From positions 3,486,501 to 3,550,500 of the forward strand of contig NZ_CP034447.1 in the NCBI RefSeq assembly GCF_003952485.1: a DNA stretch of 64,000 nucleotides. Reading direction: 5' to 3'. Source of the stretch: Mesorhizobium sp. M1E.F.Ca.ET.045.02.1.1. Lineage in GTDB: Bacteria; Pseudomonadota; Alphaproteobacteria; Rhizobiales; Rhizobiaceae. The translations under genes and the position numbers were made by a program. The notes below the pieces were generated by a model that was not told the DNA's origin, ran no database searches, and worked only from the letters and a program-made list of their open reading frames with translations. Positions 24,300 to 36,193 of the stretch are shown piece after piece (within the stretch, counting starts at the first letter, position 1; every line of letters begins with the position of its first letter).

Positions 24300-25934
24300 G
24301 TGCAAAAGGCGCTGCAACTGCACCAGACGGGGCGCCGCCAGGAGGCGGAGTCGCTCTACCGGCGGGTGCTGGGGCAGCAGCCGAACCACGCCGCCGCACT
24401 GCATTTCCTCGGACTCCTGCTGCATCAGACCGGCCGCAGCGAGGAAGGGCTCGATCTCATCGAGCAGTCGGTGACGCTGCAGCCCCGGAATGCCGATTTC
24501 CTCAACAATATGGGCACGGTGATGCGCGACCTCGGCCGTATCGCCGCCGCTGTCGATTTCTTCCGTGGCGCGGTGGACATCCGTCCGGACCAATTGGCGG
24601 CGCGTGACAATCTCGGGTCGTCGCTGAAGCAGCTCGGCCAGTTCGAGGGCGCCGAGGAGATCTACCGCGGCACGATCGGCCGCAACCCGTTCCATGTCCG
24701 CGCCCGCATCGGCCTTGCCGAAACGCTGCAGGAAGCCGGGCGGCTGGACGAGGCGATTGCTCTCTTCCGCGAGTCGCTGTCGATCCGGCCCAAGGATGCG
24801 GAGCTGCTCTATGGGCTCGGCGTCGCCATGATGGAGAAGGGCAAGCTCGCCGAGGCCGCCGATCTTGCCCGCCAGGCGGTTGCGATCGCTCCCGCCATGG
24901 CAAAGGCCTGGCTTTTGCTGACGCAGATCAAGCGCCAGACTGAGCGCGACCCCGAGCTTGCGGGGATGGAAGCCGAGCATGCCAAGGCGCCAAAGGACAG
25001 CCTTGCGCGCATGCAGCTTTCCTTCGGCCTCGGCAAGGCCAATGACGATCTGAAGGACTATGGCCGCGCCTTCGACTATTTCGCAGAGGGCAACGCGATC
25101 CGCCGCAAGGGCATCGACTACGATCCGGTGAGGACGCGCGACGAGTTCGAGGCCATGAAGGCGGTCTTCGACGAGGCCTTCTTCGAGAAACACAAGCCGA
25201 GCGACATTGCCGACGATACGCCGATCTTCGTCGTCGGCATGCCGCGCTCCGGCACGACGCTGGTCGAGCAGATCATCGCCAGCCATCCCCAAGTCTTTGG
25301 CGCGGGCGAGCTCAGCATCCTGAAGACGGCGGTCGGCAAGCAGTTTCCGATGAACATGCCTGGCGGCTTTCCCCGGGGGATAGCCGGCATGCCGGACAAG
25401 GCCTTCGCCGAGGCGGGCCAAGCCTATCTCGATATGCTGCACAGCCGCTATCCGGGCTTCCGGCATGTCACCGACAAGATGCCGGGCAACTTCCTTCTGG
25501 TCGGCTTCCTTCACATGATGCTGCCGAAGGCGAAGATCGTGCACTGCGCGCGCGACGCGGCCGCCACGTGCCTGTCGATCTTCAAGGTGCATTTCCGCGG
25601 CGACAGCCACCGCTACGGCTACGATCTCGGCGAGCTCGCCGATTTCTATAACCTCTATACGGACATCATGGCGCATTGGCACAAGGTGCTGCCGGGCGTC
25701 GTGCACGATGTGCGCTATGAGGATTTCGTCACCGACCAGGAGGGGCAGACAAGGGCGCTGATGGCGCATCTCGGCCTGCCCTGGGACGACAAGGTGCTGT
25801 CTTTCCACGAAACCGACCGCCCCGTGCGGACGGCGTCCGCCGCGCAGGTGCGCCAGCCGATGTATCAAGGCTCGGTCGATCTGTGGAAGCGCTATGGCGA
25901 TAGGCTGAAGCCGCTGCTCGATAGGCTGAATTAG
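24300..25934 (+). CDS. TPR-repeat sulfotransferase family protein
   Basis: Residues of about 1-230 form tetratricopeptide repeats (for example QLHQTGRRQEAESLYRRVL, and GLAETLQEAGRLDEAIALF). Residues of about 305-544 form a PAPS-type sulfotransferase domain with the 5'-phosphosulfate loop VGMPRSGTTL (PRSGTT at 315-320) and a 3'-phosphate segment CARDAAATCLSIF. The start is uncertain: GTG 24300 has no ribosome site, yet the frame is open upstream to about 24190 and reads a plausible N-terminus (SAAGASGKAGSASPLDPY) lacking any ATG, GTG or TTG. The acceptor is unknown. Confidence 0.82.
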   Translation: MQKALQLHQTGRRQEAESLYRRVLGQQPNHAAALHFLGLLLHQTGRSEEGLDLIEQSVTLQPRNADFLNNMGTVMRDLGRIAAAVDFFRGAVDIRPDQLAARDNLGSSLKQLGQFEGAEEIYRGTIGRNPFHVRARIGLAETLQEAGRLDEAIALFRESLSIRPKDAELLYGLGVAMMEKGKLAEAADLARQAVAIAPAMAKAWLLLTQIKRQTERDPELAGMEAEHAKAPKDSLARMQLSFGLGKANDDLKDYGRAFDYFAEGNAIRRKGIDYDPVRTRDEFEAMKAVFDEAFFEKHKPSDIADDTPIFVVGMPRSGTTLVEQIIASHPQVFGAGELSILKTAVGKQFPMNMPGGFPRGIAGMPDKAFAEAGQAYLDMLHSRYPGFRHVTDKMPGNFLLVGFLHMMLPKAKIVHCARDAAATCLSIFKVHFRGDSHRYGYDLGELADFYNLYTDIMAHWHKVLPGVVHDVRYEDFVTDQEGQTRALMAHLGLPWDDKVLSFHETDRPVRTASAAQVRQPMYQGSVDLWKRYGDRLKPLLDRLN

Positions 25935-25968
25935 CACACTGTTCTCCGGTTGGCCGAAGCCCTCTCAG

Positions 25969-26156
25969 CTTCGTCATCCACGGGCGGAGCAGCCGCGGAG
26001 CGGCGTCGCGAAGACCCGAGGATCCATGCCGTGACCTTTGTCGAAAGGTGCGGCGGAGCAGAATTCTTCAACCGTTTCAACGCCTTAACGTCACGGCATG
26101 GATCCTAGGGTCTGCGCGCGTCGCTTCGCTCCTTGCTCCGCCCTAGGATGACGAAG
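25969..26156. repeat. Long imperfect inverted repeat (about 190 bp)
   Basis: Outer arms CTTCGTCATCC (25969-25979) and GGATGACGAAG (26146-26156), then GGGCGGAGCA/TGCTCCGCCC, then inner 23-base arms 26013-26035 and 26090-26112 around GGATCCATGCCGTGAC/GTCACGGCATGGATCC, enclose a loop of about 55 bases. The whole could fold into one cruciform. It fills the gap between two convergent genes and has the look of a dispersed non-coding repeat. Confidence 0.8.
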
Positions 26157-26170
26157 TGATGGCAATGCGC

Positions 26171-26524
26171 CTACAATTCGATGAATGGCTGGAAGCCGCC
26201 GAAGATCATGCGCTTGCCGTCGAACGGCATTGACGACCAGTCCATCTTCAAGCGTTCATCGGCCATCACCTTGGCCATGACAGCGTCGCGGCTCTGCCTG
26301 GATTCATAGACCACCCAGGCGAAGATGACGACTTCGTCGTCCTTCGCCTGCACGGCGCGCGGAAACGAGGTCAGCTCGCCGTAAGGCACGTCGTCGCCGA
26401 CGCATTCGACATAGGCAAGGGCGCCGTGCTCCATCCACACGGCGCCGCCATTCTCGGCCATCTTCTTGTACGCATCGAGATTTGCCTTCGGCACGGCGAG
26501 CACGAAGCCATCGACATAGGACAT
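26171..26524 (-). CDS. DUF1428 family protein
   Basis: The 117-aa protein matches the DUF1428 (YbaA-like) alpha/beta-barrel dimer family: MSYVDGFVLAVPKANLDAYK at the start, EYVECVGDDVPYG-type centre, and EVVIFAWVVYESRQSRDAV followed by PFDGKRMIFGGF. No reaction is established for the family. The ATG at 26524 follows AAGGAGCT. The VOC gene lies upstream on the same strand, beyond a repeat. Confidence 0.88.
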   Translation of the reverse strand: MSYVDGFVLAVPKANLDAYKKMAENGGAVWMEHGALAYVECVGDDVPYGELTSFPRAVQAKDDEVVIFAWVVYESRQSRDAVMAKVMADERLKMDWSSMPFDGKRMIFGGFQPFIEL

Positions 26525-26548
26525 GGTGAGCTCCTTTGCTGGTGAGGA

Positions 26549-26706
26549 TCTTCCTTCTCCCCTTGTGGGAGAAGGTGGCTTGTCGCGAAGCGGCAAGACG
26601 GATGAGGGGTGTTCCAGCTTGGCGCCACGTACCCTTCACCCGGATTGCCAGCCGATTTGTGAAGGACAAATCGGGGCAATCCGACCTCTCCCACAAGGGG
26701 AGAGGT
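26549..26706. repeat. Composite inverted repeat with CTTCTCCC/GGGAGAAG-type ends
   Basis: One end is the palindrome CTTCTCCC-CTTGT-GGGAGAAG (26554-26574), the other is CCTCTCCC-ACAAG-GGGAGAGG (26685-26705); the two are inverted copies of each other. A further hairpin CCGATTTGT/ACAAATCGG lies inside at 26652-26674. It looks like a dispersed intergenic repeat and separates DUF1428 from the VOC gene. Confidence 0.75.
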
Positions 26707-26717
26707 AGACGTCCAGC

Positions 26718-27134
26718 TCATTTCACCGGGGCGTTCATCGCCCAGGCGACGCCGAAGGGATCCTTCACCTGGCCCCAGCGGTCGCCCCAGAACATCACCT
26801 GCAGCGGCGTGACGACCTCGCAGCCGGCGTCCACCGCGCGCTGCCACCAAGTGTCGATATCGTCGCTGCCGAGATGGAGCTGAAGCACGTAGCCCTGCGC
26901 ATTCTGATGTGGATGGCCGTGCTCGGGATAGGCGTCGCCCAGCATCAGCGTCGAGCCGTTGACATAGAGGTGGATATGCATGGTGCGGCCCTGGTCGTCC
27001 GGCGGATAGGCGAAGACCTCCTCGGCCCCGAAAGCCTTCTTGTAGAACTCGGCCGCCTTGATGGCGCCGTCGACCTGCAGATAGGGGGTCAGTCCGCCGA
27101 GCACCTTGGCGCGGGGTGGGGTCTGGTCGGTCAT
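26718..27134 (-). CDS. VOC-superfamily (glyoxalase/PhnB-like) protein
   Basis: The 138-aa protein shows the PhnB-like pattern: LTPYLQVDGAIKAAEFYKKA, FGAEEVFAYPPDDQGRTMH, NGSTLMLGDAYPEHG, ending WGDRWGQVKDPFGVAWAM. The fold has two beta-alpha-beta-beta-beta modules and usually binds a metal. The substrate is unknown. Such proteins are often paired with DUF1428-like proteins, as here. GAGGAAC precedes the ATG. Confidence 0.88.
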   Translation of the reverse strand: MTDQTPPRAKVLGGLTPYLQVDGAIKAAEFYKKAFGAEEVFAYPPDDQGRTMHIHLYVNGSTLMLGDAYPEHGHPHQNAQGYVLQLHLGSDDIDTWWQRAVDAGCEVVTPLQVMFWGDRWGQVKDPFGVAWAMNAPVK

Positions 27135-27293
27135 TTCGCGTGTTCCTCTTCGAGGGTTGATTTGGCCTTGCGATCAAAAGACGGACGAGGCGACCGCAAT
27201 CCTACACGGGCGGCGGAATTTTTTGAGGCCGGACCCGGGCAGGCCAGGCAACCGGCGAAGCCGGGTGATGCTCGCGCTGCTTGACGGGTCCTT

Positions 27294-27476
27294 TCAGATG
27301 ACCTTGGTCGAGAAGGTGGCCGTGCGGCGGCTGTCGCGCGTGTCGAGAATTTCCGGAAAGCCGATGTCCTTGCGCAGTTCGGCCGGCAGCGAAAGCAGCA
27401 TGCGCTCGCTGCGGTAGCGGGCGCGCGCCTCCGCATATTGGGTGGCGATGCGGCCGATGGATGACAGAATCGACAT
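27294..27476 (-). CDS. DUF1127 (YjiS-like) small protein
   Basis: The 60-aa basic protein has the DUF1127 core: YRSERMLLSLPAELRKDIGF. DUF1127 proteins of rhizobia and Agrobacterium have been linked to RNA turnover and to phosphate and carbon metabolism. The start MSILSSIGRIA at 27476 follows AGGGAGAG; the longer frame to 27623 runs into the ABC-F gene and is not coding. Confidence 0.88.
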   Translation of the reverse strand: MSILSSIGRIATQYAEARARYRSERMLLSLPAELRKDIGFPEILDTRDSRRTATFSTKVI

Positions 27477-27616
27477 GATGAACTCTCCCTGGTTGATGCC
27501 GGCACCATCGCGTCGGCATCCCAAGGACGCAGCGGCGATCGGCGATCCGACAGATCGCCTGATTTTTTTCTTGCGCCCGAAAGGCCGGCCCGTAGCGAGC
27601 CGGCCTTGCGATGGTC

Positions 27617-29143
27617 TCAGCACCCCGTTTCGGCGACTGAGCGGAAGAACGCTTCCGGACTGTCGACTTCGGTCAGGCGCCGCTTCTCGATCAGCCAGAA
27701 ACGGTTGCCGACGGCGCGGATGAAGGAGCGGTCGTGCGAGGCGAGCAAACAGCTCGCCTGATGCTTGAGCAGTTCCTCCTCCAGTGCTTCCTGGCCGTCG
27801 ATGTCGAGGTGGTTGGTCGGCTCGTCGAGGAGATAGAAATTGGGGTTGATGAGCCTGAGCACCAGCATCATCAGCCTAGACCGCTGCCCGCCCGACAAAG
27901 CGGCGATCTTCTTCTCCTGCATCTCGATGGCGACGCCGGCGCCGGCAAGAAGCGAACGCGCGCGCTGCTCGCCGACCTCGAAGCGGCGTGAGACCATCGC
28001 CAGCGGCGTGTCGTCGCCGCCGATACCCGACAGCGCTTGGTCGCTGTAGCCGAGCACGGTCGACGGCGTCACCTTGATGTTCTGCGCGGTCCCAGGTTCG
28101 GCGATGGCGGCGCGGATCATCGCAATGAAACGCGACTTGCCGACGCCGTTGCGACCGAGCAGCACGATGCGATCGCACTGGCAGATATGGCGCTTGCCGG
28201 TCCTGAACAGCAGCGTGCCGTCGGGCGTTTCCACGGCAGCGTCGTCCAGCGTGATCAGTACCTTGGCGTGGGTGCCGCGGTTTGCCAGCCGGATGGCGCC
28301 GGCCGAACGCCCGCGATGTGCGGCCACGGCTGCATCCTCCAGCTTCTCGGCTCGTTGCTTGAGCTGCCTGGTTTTCACCGTGAGCAGATCGCTGCCCGAA
28401 TTGATGCCGATATTGTTGAGCTTGGCGGCCTGCTTGCGTAACTGCTGGGCGACCTTCATGTCGCGCTCGAACCGGCGCGCCGTCGAGGCGTCGGCCTTGT
28501 CGAGCGCTTGCCTGGCGCGCGAATAGGGCAGCGCGAATACCGGCGATTCTTCCGGGCGCAGGAACAGGGTGCGGTTGGTGGTGGCATCGAGGAAGGCGCG
28601 ATCGTGGCTGGCGATGATCGCCGGCACCTCGCGCGGCAGCGCGTTGAGCCAGGTTTCCAGCAGGCCGATCTTGACAAGGTCGAGGTGGTTGGTCGGCTCG
28701 TCAAGCAGGAGCACGTCCGGATCGGTAACCCAGACGCGGGCGATCAGCGCCAGCCGCTGCCAGCCGCCGCTCAAGGCGCGCATCGGCCGGCCGCGCATAT
28801 CCTCGGGCACGTCGAGCGAATCCAGCACCACGTCAACGCGCCAGTGTTCGCTGTCGCGCTGTTCGGGCGGCAAGACATCGGCGACCACTTGATGGAAGCC
28901 ACGGTCGAGCAGCGCCTCGGGGACGGATTGCTCGACATGGCCGACGCGCAGGCCGCGCGATCGGGTAATGTCGCCGGTCGTGGCGTCCAACTCACCGGCC
29001 AGGCATTTGAGAAGCGTGGATTTGCCGCGGCCGTTGGCGGCGACGATGCCGAGCCGATCGCCGGCGCCGATGGTGAGATCGAGATTGGAAAAGAGCGGCG
29101 CACTCATGGTGACGCCGAGGGATTTGAGGCTGATCAGGGCCAT
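27617..29143 (-). CDS. ABC-F family ATPase
   Basis: The 508-aa soluble protein has two ABC domains without membrane parts. Walker A motifs are AANGRGKST and GRNGVGKSR; signatures are ALSGGWQR and ALSGGQRS; Walker B motifs are DVLLLDEPTNHLD and FYLLDEPTNHLD. The linker between the domains is helical and basic, as in ribosome-binding ABC-F factors. Members act on the ribosomal E site as translation factors or antibiotic-protection proteins; which applies here is unknown. A 240-base leader with the hairpin GCCCTGC/GCAGGGC (29284-29307) lies upstream. Confidence 0.9.
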   Translation of the reverse strand: MALISLKSLGVTMSAPLFSNLDLTIGAGDRLGIVAANGRGKSTLLKCLAGELDATTGDITRSRGLRVGHVEQSVPEALLDRGFHQVVADVLPPEQRDSEHWRVDVVLDSLDVPEDMRGRPMRALSGGWQRLALIARVWVTDPDVLLLDEPTNHLDLVKIGLLETWLNALPREVPAIIASHDRAFLDATTNRTLFLRPEESPVFALPYSRARQALDKADASTARRFERDMKVAQQLRKQAAKLNNIGINSGSDLLTVKTRQLKQRAEKLEDAAVAAHRGRSAGAIRLANRGTHAKVLITLDDAAVETPDGTLLFRTGKRHICQCDRIVLLGRNGVGKSRFIAMIRAAIAEPGTAQNIKVTPSTVLGYSDQALSGIGGDDTPLAMVSRRFEVGEQRARSLLAGAGVAIEMQEKKIAALSGGQRSRLMMLVLRLINPNFYLLDEPTNHLDIDGQEALEEELLKHQASCLLASHDRSFIRAVGNRFWLIEKRRLTEVDSPEAFFRSVAETGC

Positions 29144-29384
29144 ATCGATTTCTCTGGTCTTGCCGGAGCGCGGCTCAATGCACTTTGACGGTGCGCCGGC
29201 AGGCCATCAGGCCAAACTCAGCGGCACCACGAAGGGCAGACCAAAAAATCGAAGCGGGGAAAATTCCCGGACCGTCCTGGTCAGCCCTGCAAGCAAGCTC
29301 GCAGGGCACAGACAGGGCCGCGCTGACGGTGGTGATCGATAGACACGCAGCCCTCCTTTCCAGACGTTCGAGTATGGGCAGGGG

Positions 29385-30291
29385 TTACACCAAAGGCGTG
29401 GCCGATGGCAAGGGCGCAGCCTGGGGCAGCGATTTGGCCCGTCTCGGAAAAGGGTCGAGAACGAGCATGCAGCCGGCAATGATCGCGACCGCGCCAAAAC
29501 CCTGGACGAGCGAGAGCGGCTCCTTGAGCAGCATCGTGCCGACCAGGACCGCGACCACCGTCACCGCGAATTCGACGCTGATCGTCCTGGTGGCGCCGAT
29601 GCTCGCGACGAGACGGAAATAGACGACATAGGTCAGCGCGCTCATCACGCAGCTCAGGATGGCGAGATAGAGGAGATCGACGGCGCGCGGCATTGCCGGC
29701 ACCGGTACGAAGAACAACAAGGGCAACGTCATCAGCCCGCCGAAAAGGAAAGCCGCGCTGGTGCCCGGCCGAGCGGAGGTGGCGGCTCCCATAGTTGCTG
29801 CCGAAGGCCGCCGAAAACGAGCTGAACAGCGAAGCGGCGCAACCGATGAGGAAAGACGGCGTCACCGGGACTGCCGGGAAGCCGACCAGAAGCCCGATGC
29901 CGGCTGCACCGACCACCAGCCCCGACAGTCCGCGCAGCGTGATGCGCTCCAGGCCCCATAGCTGGCCGAGGATCATTGAAAAGAGCGGGATGGCGGCGAC
30001 GAGGATGGCGGCCATTGCGGTGCCGATACGCGGCGTGGCGAAGGAAAGCCCGATCAGCTGGGCGGCGACCGTGGTGGCACCGACCGCCGCGAAGTGGCGC
30101 CAGCCGGCGCTGAAGTCGAGCCGCCGGCGCGTGGCCATCGCCAGCAGGAACAGCGCGCCGCCGGCGATCAAGGCACGCAACGTCACCGCGCCGATCCAGC
30201 CGAAGGCCTGAACCGTTTTCAACAGGACAAGAAAGGACAGCCCCCAGGTTAGGGCCAGGAAGACATAGGACGCGATGTCTCTGGGTTTCAT
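29385..30291 (-). pseudogene. EamA/DMT-family transporter, frameshifted
   Basis: The first two thirds (from ATG 30291) encode EamA helices in one frame: MKPRDIASYVFLALTWGLSF to about SSFSAAFGSNYGS. The rest continues in another frame from about 29790: AAFLFGGLMTLPLLFFVPVP, LYLAILSCVMSALTYVVYF, EFAVTVVAVLVGTMLLKEP. Together they make one normal transporter of about 302 residues over 907 bases, one base off a whole number of codons. The shift lies at about 29750-29790. It may be a true mutation or a sequencing error. The intact family member would export metabolites. Confidence 0.85.
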
Positions 30292-30411
30292 GGTCGGCGG
30301 GGGCGGGATTGAAGAGCGAAGGCGGAACCGTCGCCTAGCGTTTGCGCGTGCGCATGGCAAGCGGAGGCTGATGGGCCAGCTTCCTTCCCGCCTAGTGGCG
30401 TAGCGATGTCG

Positions 30412-33528
<3,117 letters not shown>

Positions 33529-33646
33529 GGCCCGAATATGGGAGGACTCGGCCAAAATGGAAAGAGCGGAGTGAAAGGGCGGGTGCGCCCTGCGGACGCT
33601 GCTGACAGAAGGCTGTCAGGAGGCATGTCGCGCCCGCCGCTTCGCC

Positions 33647-34903
33647 TCAATTGAACCACAGCGCGAAAATCAAGAATCCGGCACCGCCGAACTCGCGCTG
33701 GATCTGGTCGAAATCGTCGCTGGTCAGGATTTTTCCGCTCTCGACATAGGGCGCGATGGCTGGACCGGTGATCGACAGGACGAGGTCGAAGGGTTTCGGC
33801 TCGTCGAAGAAACGCTTCATGTTGATGCCCTTGCCGGCGATGCGGAAATGCGGCAGCAGCACGCGGCCTTCCAGAAGATCCTCGGCCATGGTCAAAGTGG
33901 CGAGCCAAGCCGTCACCTGCTCCTCGCCGACTTCGAGGCCGGTGAGTGGGTTGACGCCCTTCTGCTGTGGCCCCGGCAGCCATTCGCGGTCGTTGTCGGT
34001 TTCGGCGAGGATCGCTTTCCAGTCTTCGCGCGAAAGCCGGATCATCTCCAGCAGATGCCTGCGCGCCGCCTGGCGGCGCTCCGGCTCGACCACCGGCCAG
34101 TTGACGAGATGCACCAGCGAAATGAAGTCGGCGAAGCGCCATTCAGAAGAAAAGATGTTGCCGCTCATACCGCCGTCCGGCGGCACCAGCGTGTCCTGCA
34201 GCGGCAGTTTCGCGCGCGGGAACAGCATGTGGAAGGAACCGTCGAACATGGTCCTGAAATCATGCGCCAGCCAGAAATCGGCCTGGGCCATCAGGAACTC
34301 GGCGTAACCTTGCAGCCAATAGCCGTCGGCGCGGTCGAAGCGGAAGGCGAGCGAGGGCGCGGCAGCGCTCGCGTCGACACTGCCGCGCGAGAGCGAGGCC
34401 ATGATCGCGGCGATACTCTCGTCCGGCGCGATGTTGCCGTCCTCATTGAGATCGATGCCGGCACGGGTGAGGTCGACCACCATGCCGATATCGGCACCGG
34501 CCGGCACGGAGCCCAGCGTGGTGGCGGATTTCTCCAGCTGGTCGCGGAAGGCGACCAGGATGGCGCGGAATTCTTCATAGGTCAGCGGCTGCGGGTTGGG
34601 GTTGTCCGGCACCGGCAGCCGCATCAGGGGCAGCATGAAGGATTGCGGACTCTCGAAACCGTGGCGGTGGAGGCCACTGGCCAGAATCTCCAGCGCGGTG
34701 AAGAATTCGCCGGCGCCGGCTGCGTAGGCCGCTGCCGGGTCGCCCGATGCGGATGCCTCCAGGGTCGACAACGAACTGTTCCGCTCCGAAACGTTTTTCG
34801 CCTCGAACAGCATCTTTGCTGCGCCCGGCATTTCCGCGGCGACTGACGAGATCGGCAGGCAAAGGCACAAGGCGGCCGCCATAAGACAGACTATGCGCGT
34901 CAT
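33647..34903 (-). CDS. Secreted protein with an EF-hand-like calcium loop, unknown function
   Basis: The 418-aa protein has a signal peptide (MTRIVCLMAAALCLCLPISS, cleavage near VAAE). Residues 151-162 read DLNEDGNIAPDE, a canonical 12-residue EF-hand loop with acidic or amide residues at 1, 3, 5 and Glu at 12. The rest is helical with many aromatic residues; no enzyme motif is recognised. The start 34903 is preferred to 34909 because GGGAGG lies six bases before it and directly abuts the other ATG. It is divergent from the CapA-like gene. Confidence 0.75.
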   Translation of the reverse strand: MTRIVCLMAAALCLCLPISSVAAEMPGAAKMLFEAKNVSERNSSLSTLEASASGDPAAAYAAGAGEFFTALEILASGLHRHGFESPQSFMLPLMRLPVPDNPNPQPLTYEEFRAILVAFRDQLEKSATTLGSVPAGADIGMVVDLTRAGIDLNEDGNIAPDESIAAIMASLSRGSVDASAAAPSLAFRFDRADGYWLQGYAEFLMAQADFWLAHDFRTMFDGSFHMLFPRAKLPLQDTLVPPDGGMSGNIFSSEWRFADFISLVHLVNWPVVEPERRQAARRHLLEMIRLSREDWKAILAETDNDREWLPGPQQKGVNPLTGLEVGEEQVTAWLATLTMAEDLLEGRVLLPHFRIAGKGINMKRFFDEPKPFDLVLSITGPAIAPYVESGKILTSDDFDQIQREFGGAGFLIFALWFN

Positions 34904-35070
34904 CGTCATCCTCCCACCGACGTTGCAGCGAACATACACTTTTTTGGCCCATGGCGCCTGCCTGGCCGGACTGGACTTGCATCCGGCGTCAACCGACCCG
35001 CCACTCAATGAGGCCGGCTTCAACCCGTTCGCGGAACGGTCTACACACGTGGCAAACGATTGGGCATGGC

Positions 35071-36120
35071 GTGTCGAACTATCCGCTCTCCTACAAATTG
35101 TCGTGGCTGCCGCGCTTCCTGAAGCCGTCGCTTGGCGGTGACACGAACGGTTTCGCTGCGCCGGCGGCGAGCCTGATGGATCCGCCACCGGCGCGGACGG
35201 TGCGGCTTGCCTTCATCGGCGACCTTTCGGCGGTCGCCAACCGCACGGCGCCGGAGTGCGATCCTGCGATCGCGGCGCTGCTTGCCTCCGCCGATCTCGT
35301 GATAGGCAATTGCGAAAGCCCGATCGTCGAGCGGCCGAGCGCGGTGATGGGCACGCGGCTCGGCACCCATCACGCGATGACCGAACGCTTCCTGGCGGAC
35401 GCGCTGACAGCCGTCGGCATCGCACGCGACAGGTTGGTGCTGTCGCTCGCCAACAATCATGTCCTCGACCAAGGCACTGCCGGCTTCGAGGAGACGGTCG
35501 CGGCGCTGAAGCGGCTCGGCATACGCACAATCGGCACCAGTGCTGGCGGGCCGGTCCAGCGCCATGCCGCCGGGTTGCTGACGATCGGCTTCGCCGCCTT
35601 CACGCTTTGGCGCAATGCTGACGAGCCCGAATTTCGAGCACGGGTTTCCATGGCGAGCGATCCGGCGGAATGGCCGCGCGAGGCGATCGCCGATGTCGAC
35701 CTGCTTTGCGCCGTGCCGCATTGGGACTGGGAATTCCGGCATTTTCCGAGACAGCCGACCCGGGTGCTGGCGCGGCGGCTGGCGGGCCATGGCGTCCGGC
35801 TGGTCGCCGGGCACCACGCCCATGTCGTTCAGCCGGTCGATCGGTTCGGCGACAGCATCGTCGCCTACGGCCTCGGCGATTTCCTCGGCACGGCCTTCGT
35901 CAAACAACCATGGCCGGGCCGCATCGGCTCGATCCTCGCCGTCGACTTCAGCGCCGATGCCGCCACGCGCGGCATGATCGCCGCTTACCGATTGCATTTC
36001 TTCATGCGGCTCGGCGCCGGCGGCCATGAGCGGCTGGTGCCGGTGGAAGCGCTGGACGGGGCGATGAAACGCCGGGTCGCGGCTCGGCTGAAGGCTGTCT
36101 TTCCAGATCAGCCGGGCTAA
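35071..36120 (+). CDS. CapA-family metallophosphatase-like protein
   Basis: The protein of about 349 aa is of the poly-gamma-glutamate synthesis (CapA/PgsA) family with a calcineurin-like fold. Visible metal-site motifs are FIGDLSAVANR, IGNCESPIVERPS, SLANNHVLDQGTAGFEET, and AGHHAHVVQPVDRFGDSIVA with GLGDFLG. The start is uncertain; GTG 35071 (SNYPLSYKLSWLPR) is the best place although its ribosome site is weak, and no signal peptide is obvious. A role in envelope polymer metabolism is inferred from the family only. Confidence 0.8.
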   Translation: MSNYPLSYKLSWLPRFLKPSLGGDTNGFAAPAASLMDPPPARTVRLAFIGDLSAVANRTAPECDPAIAALLASADLVIGNCESPIVERPSAVMGTRLGTHHAMTERFLADALTAVGIARDRLVLSLANNHVLDQGTAGFEETVAALKRLGIRTIGTSAGGPVQRHAAGLLTIGFAAFTLWRNADEPEFRARVSMASDPAEWPREAIADVDLLCAVPHWDWEFRHFPRQPTRVLARRLAGHGVRLVAGHHAHVVQPVDRFGDSIVAYGLGDFLGTAFVKQPWPGRIGSILAVDFSADAATRGMIAAYRLHFFMRLGAGGHERLVPVEALDGAMKRRVAARLKAVFPDQPG

Positions 36121-36193
36121 CCGCCGACCGCTGGCGACTTTCGCGCAAAAGCCGCTATCATGAGCGATGTCTTAGCGGCGGCCGGGGGTGGCC

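Noticed and set aside
24108..25937. 609-codon minus-strand frame opposite the TPR-sulfotransferase gene
   Set aside because: It has no recognisable motif and typical shadow composition; the plus strand shows TPRs and the PRSGTT loop.
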